This document shows, piece after piece, positions 10,201 through 19,100 of a stretch of DNA of 64,000 bases. Positions within the stretch are counted from its first letter, which is position 1, and every line of letters begins with the position of its first letter. Source of the stretch: JBCDGZ01 sp038750655 (GTDB lineage Bacteria; Bacteroidota; Bacteroidia; Chitinophagales; Saprospiraceae); contig JBCDGZ010000005.1 in NCBI GenBank assembly GCA_038750655.1, forward strand, positions 28,009 to 92,008, written 5' to 3'. The notes beneath the pieces were generated by a model that saw only the letters and a program-made list of their open reading frames with translations, did no database searches and had not been told where the DNA came from. The translations under genes and the position numbers were made by a program.

Positions 10201-12254
10201 CCTTCGAGCGTGGACGATCGTTGTACGACCTGCGCTTCACGGCGACAGAAATCGGAAAAGGCTTATACCTTAGCATAGAATATTGTATTGATCTATTCAC
10301 TGCCGAAACGGTGGAACGAATGGTCGGTCATTTCCAGAATATATTGACGGCTGCCCTCGCTGTACCTGCTACACCCATCGATGAGCTGAGTCTGCTGGGG
10401 AGTGAGGAAGAGCAGCACATTTTAAAAGCATTCAATTTTTTACCTACTCATTATCCGCGGGAACAAACAATCGTTGCATTGTTTGAAATTGAAGTTGCCC
10501 GCCGCCCGGAGGCTCTGGCCCTGATTGATGGGGAGCTAAAGTTGAGCTATTCTGAACTCAATCGGAAGGCCAACCAGCTGGCTCACCATCTGCGTGATCA
10601 TTATGGGCTAGAGCCCGGGCACATTGCTGGAGTACTGATGCACCGATCGGCTGGTTTGATCATCAGCCTGCTGGCCATCCTCAAAACAGGGGCGGCCTAT
10701 TTACCACTGAAAACAAATAATCCTTGGTTTCGAAATCGCGCTATTCTTGAAGATGCTGAGGTCAAGGTTTTACTGTCAACGAATCACTATCAGGCATTAC
10801 TGAATGATTACTCCTCGCCCCTCTTAATGCTGGATCAACTGGTAAGTCAGTCGATGGCGAAGGACCATAATTTATCTCCTCAAATTCAGCCCACCGATCT
10901 GGCCTACGTCATCTATACCTCTGGTACCACGGGCCTACCGAAAGGCGTACTGGTCACGCACCGCAATGTAGTCAGCTTGGTGAAGGGTGTAGATTATGTC
11001 CACCTGACCCCGGAAGACAAAATGCTGTCCACCGGAGCACCTTCTTTTGATGCCAGTACTTTTGAATATTGGGGATTACTCCTTAACGGCAGTCAACTGA
11101 TACTTTGTACCGAAGCCGAATTACTAGATACCTCCGCCCTATTGGCATTAGTGAAAAGGTATGGCTGTACAAAAATGTGGTTCACCACCAGTTGGTTCAA
11201 TAGCTTGGTTGATAATAACCTGGAATTGTTCCAACACATCAAGGTGGCCATGACCGGAGGCGAAAAAATGTCAACGGTACACGTCCACAAACTAAGAGCC
11301 GCCTGTCCTGATTTGGAAGTGATCAATTTTTATGGTCCCACAGAAAATACTACTTTTTCCACCTATTATAAACTTGGAGAAGAGTTTCCAGAGAATGTTC
11401 CCATCGGTCGGCCACTGAATAATCGTACGGCCTACATCCTGGATCATCATCAGCGCCTCTGCCCTGTCGGAGTAATCGGTGAACTCTGGGTTGGTGGCGA
11501 TGGGGTCAGCCGAGGTTATCTCAAAGATGAAGCCTTAACCGCTGCTAAATTTCACGATGATCCCTTCCGTCCCGGCGCGCGCATCTACCGCAGTGGCGAC
11601 TTAGCGCGCTGGCGTGCCGACGGGATGATTGAATTCATCGGGCGTGCCGATCGGCAAGTTAAAATCCGAGGCTTTCGAGTCGAACTGGGAGAAGTCGAAC
11701 AGGCCCTCCGCCACATGGAAGCCATACAAAACTGCGCTGTCATCGATTGGATCGACAGCAAGGGAAGAAAATGCCTAGTGGCCTATTTGATTGCCAAAGA
11801 AGAATTGGATCGGGAAAAAATACAGCACCACCTCAGCGAGCAATTGCCCAGCTACATGATCCCTCAACTCTGGATGTCCGTTGAGCAGCTTCCCCTTAAC
11901 AGCAGCGGTAAATTGGACCGTCGAGCACTCCCCACACCCGACGAATCGGCCCTGCCCCGTAAGGTCTTCGTTCCTCCTTCTACTCCAACCGAGGAGCAAC
12001 TGGCCCGCCTCTGGCAGGACCTCCTAAAAGTCGACCGAGTCGGTGCTGACGATGATTTTTTCGAACTGGGGGGGCACTCTCTGCTCGCCACCCGCCTGGC
12101 CTCCGCCATCAAAGAACAGTTTGAGGTCAAGGTGTCTATTTTGAAAATTTTCCAGCTCCTGTCCCTCGCTCCCTTGGCTGCTTACATTGATGTGTTGAAG
12201 CAGCAGCAGGAAGAAGATGGAGATTTTGAGCATTTTAATATTGATGATTTGTAG
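7233..12254 (+). CDS. NRPS-2: A-PCP-C-A(Val-like)-PCP
   Basis: 1673 aa, ATG start (a second in-frame ATG follows directly). It opens straight into an A domain (aa ~10-510) with no C domain, complementing the orphan C at the end of NRPS-1. Then PCP1 (GGHS, Ser ~569), C (~620-1060), A2 (~1080-1580) and PCP2 (Ser ~1616). A1 is divergent: its A3 loop reads YFTSGSTGQPKPI, its A8 region reads RGVRVELEAI rather than RGYRIELGEI, and its code DARHLSLMVK matches nothing I know. A2 reads DAFWMGFTFK, close to the valine code DAFWIGGTFK. The C-domain active-site motif is HHIAADA (His752, His753, Asp757, Ala758), lacking the usual final glycine. The acidic tail (DFEHFNIDDL) looks like a short linear docking motif for the beta-hairpin docking domain that starts NRPS-3. 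Confidence 0.95.
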   Translation: MMHENVIKLFRKNAQRWPQRTAITDGQRRISYQALEDATEELARHLDDAGQQREELCFVFLQSTSAMIHSLIGVFKSGKIYVPISLDFPDERLRELIKTYAPDWIILDQQSAERFQNIRRKVKGVQFKICCYDLTALDHHLIAEEDVLITKNQRAQAHSITAIELHPESPCYIYFTSGSTGQPKPILGAFKGINHFVDWELNFLQLPDQLRCSQFSSPTFDAFLRDLFVPLCSGGTLCLPPRRDGLIQLEGLLDWLANEQVNLIHCVPTLFRELTALHEPQKQLPELQYLLLSGERLFGEDVHNWRQVFGHHTELINLYGPSETTMVKFAYRIPNDQLPNTIPIGQPIEGCKAILLDENGHPCKKGTNGEIYLRTPYCTLGYYQNAALTDQVFVSHPLLNNAEERLYKTGDLAVVNAQGQYEFKGRKDFQVKIRGVRVELEAIAIQLHQHDEVEDALVFYDDHTKALSACIKSPNGLDQETVKTYLEQLLPVYMVPSNYLFLKQFPKTSSGKTNRRQLQELVRQALKKSAPFTAPQTATEKILAQIWSTLLHRDPVGAEDNFFELGGHSLLATRVVAAVAKELNVQLSIKDIFTQPTVRSLAHLIDQGAQAVQLPPITAEERPAAIPLSYSQERLWFIDQYQGSRQYHIPAILRIKGPLDQEALAQSLKALVERHEVLRSTFDTVEGQPVQRVQRADEWRLERIMAVDRPENMEAFIQTEIGKAFDLSKDYMFRAQLVRYTAEEHMLILVTHHIAADAWSIGVMINDLMAMYRAFQKQEPPQLAPLPVQYADYAIWQRRHFSEQVMAEKMDWWTTQLAALPPLNLPTDFPRPAEQSLRGHSLGFSLPADLVEGLRAFSLREGTTLFMTLLAAFKVLLYRYSGQEDICVGTPVANRNDNALDNQIGFFINTLALRSDLSGTPAFSTFLQKIKAVTLDAYERQEVPFEQIVKAVVKERDRSRHALFQVAFDLQNAPQSEAAPLGDLELLHEPFERGRSLYDLRFTATEIGKGLYLSIEYCIDLFTAETVERMVGHFQNILTAALAVPATPIDELSLLGSEEEQHILKAFNFLPTHYPREQTIVALFEIEVARRPEALALIDGELKLSYSELNRKANQLAHHLRDHYGLEPGHIAGVLMHRSAGLIISLLAILKTGAAYLPLKTNNPWFRNRAILEDAEVKVLLSTNHYQALLNDYSSPLLMLDQLVSQSMAKDHNLSPQIQPTDLAYVIYTSGTTGLPKGVLVTHRNVVSLVKGVDYVHLTPEDKMLSTGAPSFDASTFEYWGLLLNGSQLILCTEAELLDTSALLALVKRYGCTKMWFTTSWFNSLVDNNLELFQHIKVAMTGGEKMSTVHVHKLRAACPDLEVINFYGPTENTTFSTYYKLGEEFPENVPIGRPLNNRTAYILDHHQRLCPVGVIGELWVGGDGVSRGYLKDEALTAAKFHDDPFRPGARIYRSGDLARWRADGMIEFIGRADRQVKIRGFRVELGEVEQALRHMEAIQNCAVIDWIDSKGRKCLVAYLIAKEELDREKIQHHLSEQLPSYMIPQLWMSVEQLPLNSSGKLDRRALPTPDESALPRKVFVPPSTPTEEQLARLWQDLLKVDRVGADDDFFELGGHSLLATRLASAIKEQFEVKVSILKIFQLLSLAPLAAYIDVLKQQQEEDGDFEHFNIDDL

Positions 12255-12268
12255 CGCGACATCGTCGT

Positions 12269-12294
12269 CCCTTCGGGGCCTTTGGCATTTTTGG
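12269..12294 (+). repeat. 26-nt repeat unit, inverted copy at 16140-16164
   Basis: The 26 nt here (beginning CCCTTCGGGGCCTTTGG) are the reverse complement of 16140-16164 except for one base missing from an A run and one substitution. The two copies lie in the two longest gene-free gaps and flank NRPS-3. This identifies the gaps as carrying related repeat elements in opposite orientation. Confidence 0.7.
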
Positions 12295-12410
12295 TGGACG
12301 GTAGATGGCAAACGACCGCCTGCCTGTCGGCAGGAAGTGAGACGCAAAAAAGTGCGGAGCAATTGCGTCCTAATACGAACCATCACGATCGCCGTCCACC
12401 GTCTACCAAA
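12290..12410 (+). repeat. Long imperfect inverted repeat in the NRPS-2/NRPS-3 gap
   Basis: Arms 12290-12309 and 12391-12410 pair over 20 positions: 17 Watson-Crick pairs, two G-U wobbles if transcribed, and one mismatch. The arms are built from GGACGGT / ACCGTCC-type units. The 81-nt loop carries a second perfect hairpin, CCTGCC (12319-12324) with GGCAGG (12329-12334). No gene is visible in 12255-12503; an open frame extending NRPS-3 back to 12282 simply translates this repeat. Confidence 0.65.
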
Positions 12411-12424
12411 GCGCCAACGGCGCT
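12410..12424 (+). repeat. Perfect triloop hairpin
   Basis: AGCGCC (12410-12415) and GGCGCT (12419-12424) pair perfectly around a 3-nt loop. The 6-bp-stem, 3-nt-loop format recurs in the next intergenic gap (15903-15917 and 16030-16044; 15944-15956 has a 5-bp stem), supporting one repeat family. Confidence 0.6.
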
Positions 12425-12503
12425 CAACCAAACCCAAAGCAGTGAACGCATCACAGGGCGAACCCCAACCAATCCGGTGAAGCCCCCAAAGCAAAGTAAA
12501 AAA

Positions 12504-15500
12504 ATGAAGACAGCCTATCAACAAGTAGCCGACCTCATCAGCCGTGCCCAGCAAATGGGTCTGTCGGTGTATGAGCAGCAGGAGGAGCTGATGATTAAAG
12601 CGGCCAAGAATGTTAAGATTGATCCTTCTATTCTTAAAGAAATTAAGGAGCATAAGGAGGAGTTGTTATTGTTCTTAAAAGATGCTGGGCAGCGGGAGTC
12701 GTTAGACTTGAAGACAGCGATTCCGGTGGTGAAGCGGGGAGGAACGGAAAGGATTCCTTTATCTTTTGCCCAGGAGCGCCTTTGGTTAGTGGACCAGCTG
12801 AATGGCAGTTTGCAATACCATGTTTCGAGGGTGTTGAAGCTGAAGGGGGTCTTGAGAAGGGAGGTCTTGGAGAAGGTGTTGCGGGCGATAGTTGAGCGGC
12901 ATGAGCCTCTGCGGACGGTGATTAAGACGGAGTCGGGGAGGCCGTATCAGGATTTTCTTTCGGCGGAAGATTGGCACCTAGATTATCGAGAAGGGGAGGA
13001 GTTGGCAGAGCTGCATGCCTTGCAGCAGTATGTGGGGAAGCAGCTTTTGCGGGCCTTTGATTTGGCGAAGGATTTTATGTTTCGGGGGCAGCTTTTGAAG
13101 ATCGGGGAGGACGAGTATTTGCTGGTTTTGATTTTGCACCACATTGCGGCCGATGGTTGGTCACTGTCGGTGTTGGTTGATGATTTGATTCGCTTTTATG
13201 AGGCGGAGCAGGCCGGTCGTCCTTTGCGGGTGGAGTCTTCGGCGCTTCAGTATGCGGACTATGCGGCTTGGCAGCGTCAGCATTTGTCGAGTGCTGCTTT
13301 TGAAGAGCAGGTGGGGTGGTGGAAGCAGCAGTTGGCGGGCGTAGCCCCTTTGAATTTGACCACTGACTTTCCTCGCAAGGCCGTACAGAGTACTGCTGGA
13401 GGTCATTTAAGTTTTAAGATTGATAAAGCGCTGGCGGATACGCTACAAGCGCAGTGTCGCAAGGTAGGGGCCACTTTATTTATGTACATGTTGGGGGCTT
13501 TTAAGGTACTGCTTTATCGCTATAGCGGGCAGGAAGACCTTTGTGTAGGGACCCCCATTGCCAATCGCAATCGCAAAGAATTGGAGCCTTTGGTTGGCTG
13601 TTTCATCAACTCTATTGCGCTGCGTAGCCAAGTAGAGGGAACACAATCATTTAGTAATTATTTACAGGCCCTCAAAGAGATTACCCTTTCAGCCTATGCC
13701 CATCAGGAAATTCCTTTTGAACGACTCGTTAAAGAAGTAGCCGTCGAGCGAGACGCCAGCCGCAATCCCATTTTTCAGGCTGTTTTTGTCATGCAAAATA
13801 TGCCAGAAGCTCCAACCCTCAACCTCGGTGACCTTGAAATTGCTGCCGCACCGATGGGGCAGCCCAGCTCTAAGTTTGACCTTACCTTTACCATCACAGA
13901 GATGGACTGGGGCTTGGATGTGATGGTAGAGTATTGCAGCGATTTATTTAAAGCTACAACTATTCGGCGCATGGCAGCGCACTATCAGCAGCTACTGGTG
14001 GCGCTATCTACAAATCCTGATCTGGAGATTGATCGACTGAAATTTATTGGAGAGGAAGAACAACAACAAGTCCTCAGCACCTTTAATGCAACCGACAAAC
14101 CTTACCCATCGGATCAAACCATCGTTAGCCTCTTCGAAGCAGAAGTCGCCCGCCGGCCTACGGCCCCTGCCCTAAGCTACAACAACCAAACCCTCCGCTA
14201 CGCGGAGCTAAATCGCCAAGCCAATCAACTGGCCCACCACCTGCGCAACCAATACCAATGCCGCCCCGGCCAACTCGTTGCCCTCCTCATGGATCGCTCC
14301 ACCGAACTCCTAGTCAGCATACTGGGCATCCTCAAATCCGGGGCCGCCTACCTGCCCCTACAAAGCAAAAACCCTTGGGAGCGCAACCTGGCCATCCTCA
14401 AAGAAGCCAAAGTCGAACTCCTCCTGACCACCACCGAATACATGTTCGAACTCGAAGGCTTCACCGGCGAACTCTATATCCCCGAAATTCAAGCTGCCGA
14501 GTTGCCCGAACGCTTCGATAATCCGCCCGCAGTCAACCAGCCCAACGACCTGGCTTATACCATGTTCACTTCCGGTACAACGGGGCTGCCCAAAGGCACT
14601 TTGATCAGCCACCAAAATGTAATCAGCTTAGTGAAGGGGATCGACTACATCCAACTGGACGAGGATGATCGCCTCCTCTCTACCGGCGCTCCTTCCTTCG
14701 ATGCGGCGACCTTCGAATACTGGGGTATGCTGCTCAACGGTGGAGAGTTGATCCTTTGTGACAAAGCAGAGTTGCTAGATGCCGAACAGTTGCAGCAATT
14801 GATCCAACAAAAAGCGTGTACCAAAATGTGGTTTACTGCGAGTTGGTTTAACGAATTGGTAGAGCACAAAATCACGGTCTTCGAACCTTTACAAAGCATC
14901 ATCATTGGTGGCGAGAAGTTATCGGCTCCCCATGTCCGAAAGTTGAAACAACATTACCCCTTACTACAAATCATCAATGGCTATGGGCCAACAGAAAACA
15001 CCAGTTTCTCTTTGACCCACACCATCCCTCCTCCCGTAGCGGAGAATATCCCGATCGGCCGTCCCCTCAATAATCGCCGGGCCTACATCCTCGACAAACA
15101 CCTAACTCCCTGTCCCATCGGCGTAACCGGTGAGCTTTGGGTCGGCGGGGCTGGGGTCGGCCTGGGCTATCTAAACGCCGAGGCGCTGACAGCCGAGCGT
15201 TTCCGACCATCACCCTTTATGCAAGGAGAACGCCTATACCGCACCGGCGATTTAGCGCGTTGGCTTCCCGAGGGTATCGTAGAGTTTTTGGGTCGTGCGG
15301 ATCGGCAAGTCAAGATTCGGGGCTATCGGCTAGAGCTAGGGGAGGTGGAGCAGCAGTTGTCGCAACTAGAAGATGTCAGTCAGTGTGCGGTGGAGGCCTG
15401 GACGGCTCCGCAAGGTATCAAGCTCCTGGTGGCCTATATCGTTCCCAAAGGAGCGTGGGACAAGGGAAAAATACAAATCCAGCTCCGCAAGACCTTACCC

Positions 15501-15902
15501 GACTACATGATCCCCAGCCTATGGGTATCGCTAGACACTCTGCCCCTCACTGCCAACGGCAAGCTCAATCGCCGCGCCTTACCCGATCCCGACAAGTCGG
15601 CCCTCCTCCGCAAAGCCTATGTCGCCCCCAGCACCGAAACTGAGCAAAAGCTGGTGGCCATCTGGCAGGAATTACTACAAGTAGAGAAAGTAGGCATCAA
15701 GGATAATTTCTTCGAGCTAGGCGGCCACTCCCTCCTAGCCACTCGACTGGTTTCCGCCATTCAAGAAACTTTTGAGCTAGAAATTTCCATTGTAAAAATA
15801 TTTCAACTTTTAACCATCGCCCCTCTCGCCAGCTATCTGGATGTCCTCAGCACACCGGAGGCAGGAGAAGACCAGCAAGAATTTGACCTCGACGATCTTT
15901 AG
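12504..15902 (+). CDS. NRPS-3: TubC-type docking-C-A(Val)-PCP
   Basis: 1132 aa from the ATG at 12504. I chose this start because the next three in-frame features upstream are repeat DNA, and because MKTAYQQVADLISRAQ aligns with the starts of NRPS-4 and NRPS-7. Residues 1-~58 form a TubC-like beta-hairpin docking domain (VADLISRAQQMGLSVYE, then a lysine-rich hairpin and IDPSILKEIKEHKEELL). C spans ~75-510 with HHIAADG at His212; A spans ~530-1030; PCP carries GGHS with Ser1076. The A code DAFWIGGSFK differs from valine (DAFWIGGTFK) at one position, so valine is the likely substrate. The protein ends in QEFDLDDL, an acidic tail fit for docking to NRPS-4. It is a stand-alone single-module elongation enzyme placed between two hairpin-rich gaps. 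Confidence 0.95.
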   Translation: MKTAYQQVADLISRAQQMGLSVYEQQEELMIKAAKNVKIDPSILKEIKEHKEELLLFLKDAGQRESLDLKTAIPVVKRGGTERIPLSFAQERLWLVDQLNGSLQYHVSRVLKLKGVLRREVLEKVLRAIVERHEPLRTVIKTESGRPYQDFLSAEDWHLDYREGEELAELHALQQYVGKQLLRAFDLAKDFMFRGQLLKIGEDEYLLVLILHHIAADGWSLSVLVDDLIRFYEAEQAGRPLRVESSALQYADYAAWQRQHLSSAAFEEQVGWWKQQLAGVAPLNLTTDFPRKAVQSTAGGHLSFKIDKALADTLQAQCRKVGATLFMYMLGAFKVLLYRYSGQEDLCVGTPIANRNRKELEPLVGCFINSIALRSQVEGTQSFSNYLQALKEITLSAYAHQEIPFERLVKEVAVERDASRNPIFQAVFVMQNMPEAPTLNLGDLEIAAAPMGQPSSKFDLTFTITEMDWGLDVMVEYCSDLFKATTIRRMAAHYQQLLVALSTNPDLEIDRLKFIGEEEQQQVLSTFNATDKPYPSDQTIVSLFEAEVARRPTAPALSYNNQTLRYAELNRQANQLAHHLRNQYQCRPGQLVALLMDRSTELLVSILGILKSGAAYLPLQSKNPWERNLAILKEAKVELLLTTTEYMFELEGFTGELYIPEIQAAELPERFDNPPAVNQPNDLAYTMFTSGTTGLPKGTLISHQNVISLVKGIDYIQLDEDDRLLSTGAPSFDAATFEYWGMLLNGGELILCDKAELLDAEQLQQLIQQKACTKMWFTASWFNELVEHKITVFEPLQSIIIGGEKLSAPHVRKLKQHYPLLQIINGYGPTENTSFSLTHTIPPPVAENIPIGRPLNNRRAYILDKHLTPCPIGVTGELWVGGAGVGLGYLNAEALTAERFRPSPFMQGERLYRTGDLARWLPEGIVEFLGRADRQVKIRGYRLELGEVEQQLSQLEDVSQCAVEAWTAPQGIKLLVAYIVPKGAWDKGKIQIQLRKTLPDYMIPSLWVSLDTLPLTANGKLNRRALPDPDKSALLRKAYVAPSTETEQKLVAIWQELLQVEKVGIKDNFFELGGHSLLATRLVSAIQETFELEISIVKIFQLLTIAPLASYLDVLSTPEAGEDQQEFDLDDL

Positions 15903-15917
15903 ACTGCCTTTGGCAGT
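15903..15917 (+). repeat. Perfect triloop hairpin directly after the NRPS-3 stop
   Basis: ACTGCC (15903-15908), loop TTT, GGCAGT (15912-15917). It abuts the TAG stop codon. No T tract follows, so intrinsic termination is unlikely; a role in mRNA processing or stability is possible. Confidence 0.55.
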
Positions 15918-15943
15918 TGGTGGGGCGGCTTAGGGCCGGCCTT

Positions 15944-15956
15944 GCGCCTTTGGCGC
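15944..15956 (+). repeat. Second triloop hairpin in the NRPS-3/NRPS-4 gap
   Basis: GCGCC (15944-15948), loop TTT, GGCGC (15952-15956). It lies six bases ahead of the heptad repeats. The motif CCTTTGG at its centre is also at the centre of the hairpin at 15903-15917 and in the 26-nt unit at 12269-12294. Confidence 0.5.
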
Positions 15957-15961
15957 TGGGG

Positions 15962-16138
15962 TTGACGGTAGACGGTAGACGGGCGAACCGCTGGACAGCT
16001 ATAATTGTCGTCGACCGTCCACCGCCCAAGACACCGCAGGTGTCTAATCATCAAAATTATACGAACTATTACGAGCCAAACGAATCCCTACGATCGCCGT
16101 CAACCGTCAACCGTCAACCGTCGACCGTCCATCATCCA
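15962..16138 (+). repeat. Oppositely oriented 7-nt tandem repeats forming inverted arms
   Basis: The left arm has three heptads, TTGACGG TAGACGG TAGACGG (15962-15982). The right arm has CCGTCAA three times (16097-16117), then CCGTCGA and CCGTCCA, then a degenerate TCATCCA ending at 16138. The right heptads are reverse complements of the left type, so the region can form a long stem in several registers. Between them lies a perfect hairpin, GACACC (16030-16035) with GGTGTC (16039-16044). No gene is visible in 15903-16185. Confidence 0.65.
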
Positions 16139-16139
16139 T

Positions 16140-16164
16140 CCAAAATGCCAAAGGTCCCGAAGGG
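16140..16164 (-). repeat. 25-nt repeat unit, inverted copy of 12269-12294
   Basis: Reads as the reverse complement of 12269-12294 with one single-base gap and one substitution. The upstream in-frame ATG of NRPS-4 at 16165 abuts this repeat, which argues for the later ATG at 16186 as the real start. Confidence 0.7.
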
Positions 16165-16185
16165 ATGGCTATGCCACATCCAACT

Positions 16186-19100
16186 ATGAACACCAAACAT
16201 AACCAAGTCGCTAGTTTACTCAGCAGAGCCCAGCAACAGGGGGTCTTCGTGTTTGAGCGAGAGCAGAAACTGAAGATCAGAACGGATAAAAATGTGCAGA
16301 TCGATCCGAGTTTGTTGCAGGAGATTAAGGCTTACAAGGCGGATATTTTGGAATTTTTGCAAGATGTGCCGACGGCCAAGAAGCAGGGGGGCAAGGAGGA
16401 AGGGATTCGGTCTTATGATCGCAGTTTGTATCCTCGCATTCCGCTGTCTTTTTCGCAGGAGCAGCTGTGGTTGATCGATCAGATGGAGGGGAGTGTACAG
16501 TATCATGTGCCTCAGGTTTTGCGCTTGGAGGGCCCCTTGGATGTTGACGCTTTGCAGGCGGCTTTGTTGGCCTTGGTGAAGCGGCACGAGGTGTTTCGGA
16601 CGGTCTTCAAGACGGATGGGGAGGAGACTTGGCAGGTGTTGATGCCAGCTGAGGATTGGGTAATGAACTACAGTGAAGGGGCCGCTTTTGCGGAGGAGGC
16701 CTACACGCTGGATTTTATGGAGAAAGAATTGAAGCGACCTTTTGATTTGTCGAACGACTATATGTTTCGGGCACATTTGATTCGCTGTGGGAAAGAGGAG
16801 CATGTGTTGATTTTAATGGTTCATCATATCGCCTCGGATGGTTGGTCGATTTCTATTTTGGTGAAAGATTTAATTCATCTCTATGGTGCCTTTGCGACAG
16901 GGGAGCAGCCCCAACTGCCAGCCTTACCTATCCAGTATGCAGATTATGCAATTTGGCAAAGAACGCGCTTGTCGAAGGCAGGATTGATGGATCAATTGAA
17001 GTGGTGGGAAGAGCAATTGGAGGATACGGCAGTGTTGGACTTACCGACAGATTTTGCGCGACAGCGAGGGCAGCGGGGAGCGGCAGAGATGATTGGGGTT
17101 CAGATTGATCAAGCGCAGACGGAGCAGCTAAAAGCTTTAGTCCTTGAGCAGGGGGCCACCTTATTTATGGGGCTGTTGAGCCTTTTTAAGATATTGTTGT
17201 ATCGCTATACTGGACAGGTGGATTGCTGCGTAGGAACGCCGCTGGCGAATCGTCAGCGCAAGGAGCTGGAAGGTCTGGTAGGCTTTTTTGTCAATACGCT
17301 GGCTTTGCGTACTGATCTGGGAGGAAATCCGAGTTTTAGGGAGTTGTTAGAGCGGGTGAAGACGACGACGCTGGCGGCTTATCAACATCAGGCGATTCCT
17401 TTTGATCAGATCGTTAAGGCAGTGGTGAAAGATCGGCAACTGGGTCATAACCCTCTTTTTCAAGTCGTTTTTATTTTACAAAATACTCCGGAGGTGCCGC
17501 CACTCGATTTAGGCCCCATTCGAATTAGCCCCGTCCTCAATGAGCGGGTGGGCGCCAAGTTTGAATTGACGGTATCGACTGTAGAGAAGGCGGGGCAGTT
17601 GGAGCTGTGGATAGAATATAATTCCCAGCTCTTCAAGGCAGAAACGATTAAGCGTATGGGCGACCATTACCAAAAACTGCTGAAGCAAGTACTGCGCAAT
17701 CCTCAGCTACCGATTGATCAATTGAGCTTACTGACCAAGGAAGAGGAACAACAAACGCTGAAAACATGGAATGCTACCGACCGTCCTTTTCCAAAAAATA
17801 AAAATATTCTACAGCTATTTGAACAGCAAGTATTGACCCATCCTCAGCGTACGGCCTTGAGTTTTAACGGGGAAGGGTTGACTTATGATGAATTGAATCA
17901 ACGCGCGAATCAGCTGGCCCATATTCTAATACAGCAAGGGGCAGAACCTCAACACTTGATCGCCTTCTGTCTGGATCGCTCACCGGAATTAATCATCAGC
18001 ATTCTGGCCATCTTAAAAGTCGGTGCCGCCTACGTTCCCATTGATCCAAAATATCCAGAGGACCGCATTCAATATATGAAATCAGACAGTCAATGTTCGA
18101 TTTGTATTGATGCGGATTTTTTAAACCAACATAAAAAGGCAATCGCCGTTGCTCCGGTAATAAATCCATCACACCAACCTGCACCAATTGATCCTGCGTA
18201 CGTAATCTACACCTCCGGAACGACTGGGCGGCCCAAAGGTGTCGTGGTCAGCCACCGCAATGTAGTAAGTTTGGTGAAGAACAATCGCTTTCTAGAATTG
18301 GAGGCCACGGATGTCCTACTCTCTACAGGTTCGCCCTCTTTCGATGCGGCCACTTTCGAATATTGGGGCATTTTGCTGAACGGAGGAGAATTACAGCTTT
18401 GTTCGGAAACGACTTTACTCGATCCTATTTTATTCAAGCGAGCAATTACGCTGGGCGGAGCCAACAAAATGTGGTTTACCACTGGTTGGTTTAATGAGCT
18501 AGTGGAAATTGATGTGACGATTTTTGAATCGTTGAATTGTATTTTGGTAGGAGGAGAAAAAATATCGGTTCCTCATATCGCTAAAGTTAGAGCGGCCTAT
18601 CCGAAGTTGACGATCATTCATTGCTATGGTCCGACAGAGAATACGACCTTCTCGCTAACGTATCGGATCGAGGAGGAGGTTACGGAAAATATTCCCATCG
18701 GTATTCCGCTGAGTAACCGTCGGGCTTATGTTCTCAATGCGGCTATGCAACCTTGTCCCGTGGGCATCGCCGGGGAGCTGTGGGTTGGTGGCAGTGGAGT
18801 AGCCCTTTCTTACCTCAATGATCCTGACTTAACTGCTAGTCGATTTGTTGATAATCCATTTGTAGCTGGGGATCGTTTGTATCGAACTGGCGACTTGGCC
18901 TACTGGCTTCCCGACGGTAATATCGAATTTCTGGGGCGTGCTGATCATCAGGTGAAGATTCGGGGATACCGCATTGAGTTGGGAGAGATTGAAGCACAGT
19001 TACAGCAGTCGGGAATGATCAGTCGGAGCGTTGTGCTAGTGAAAGGGGAGCATAAGGATAGCCGTAGGCTGTTGGGGTATATTGTTCCTAAACAAAATTA

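Noticed and set aside
12282..12503. N-terminal extension of NRPS-3 by 74 codons
   Set aside because: It translates the inverted-repeat element, and the docking domain begins exactly at ATG 12504, matching NRPS-4 and NRPS-7.
12024..12653. Reverse-strand open frame of 209 codons
   Set aside because: It overlaps the PCP end of NRPS-2, the repeat element and the NRPS-3 start; the protein is low in recognisable motifs and looks like an antisense shadow.
15903..15956. Intrinsic terminator after NRPS-3
   Set aside because: Stems are good but no T tract follows, and the downstream gene needs the same transcript if no promoter exists in the gap.
16097..16138. CRISPR array
   Set aside because: Repeats are 7 nt and contiguous, with no spacers.
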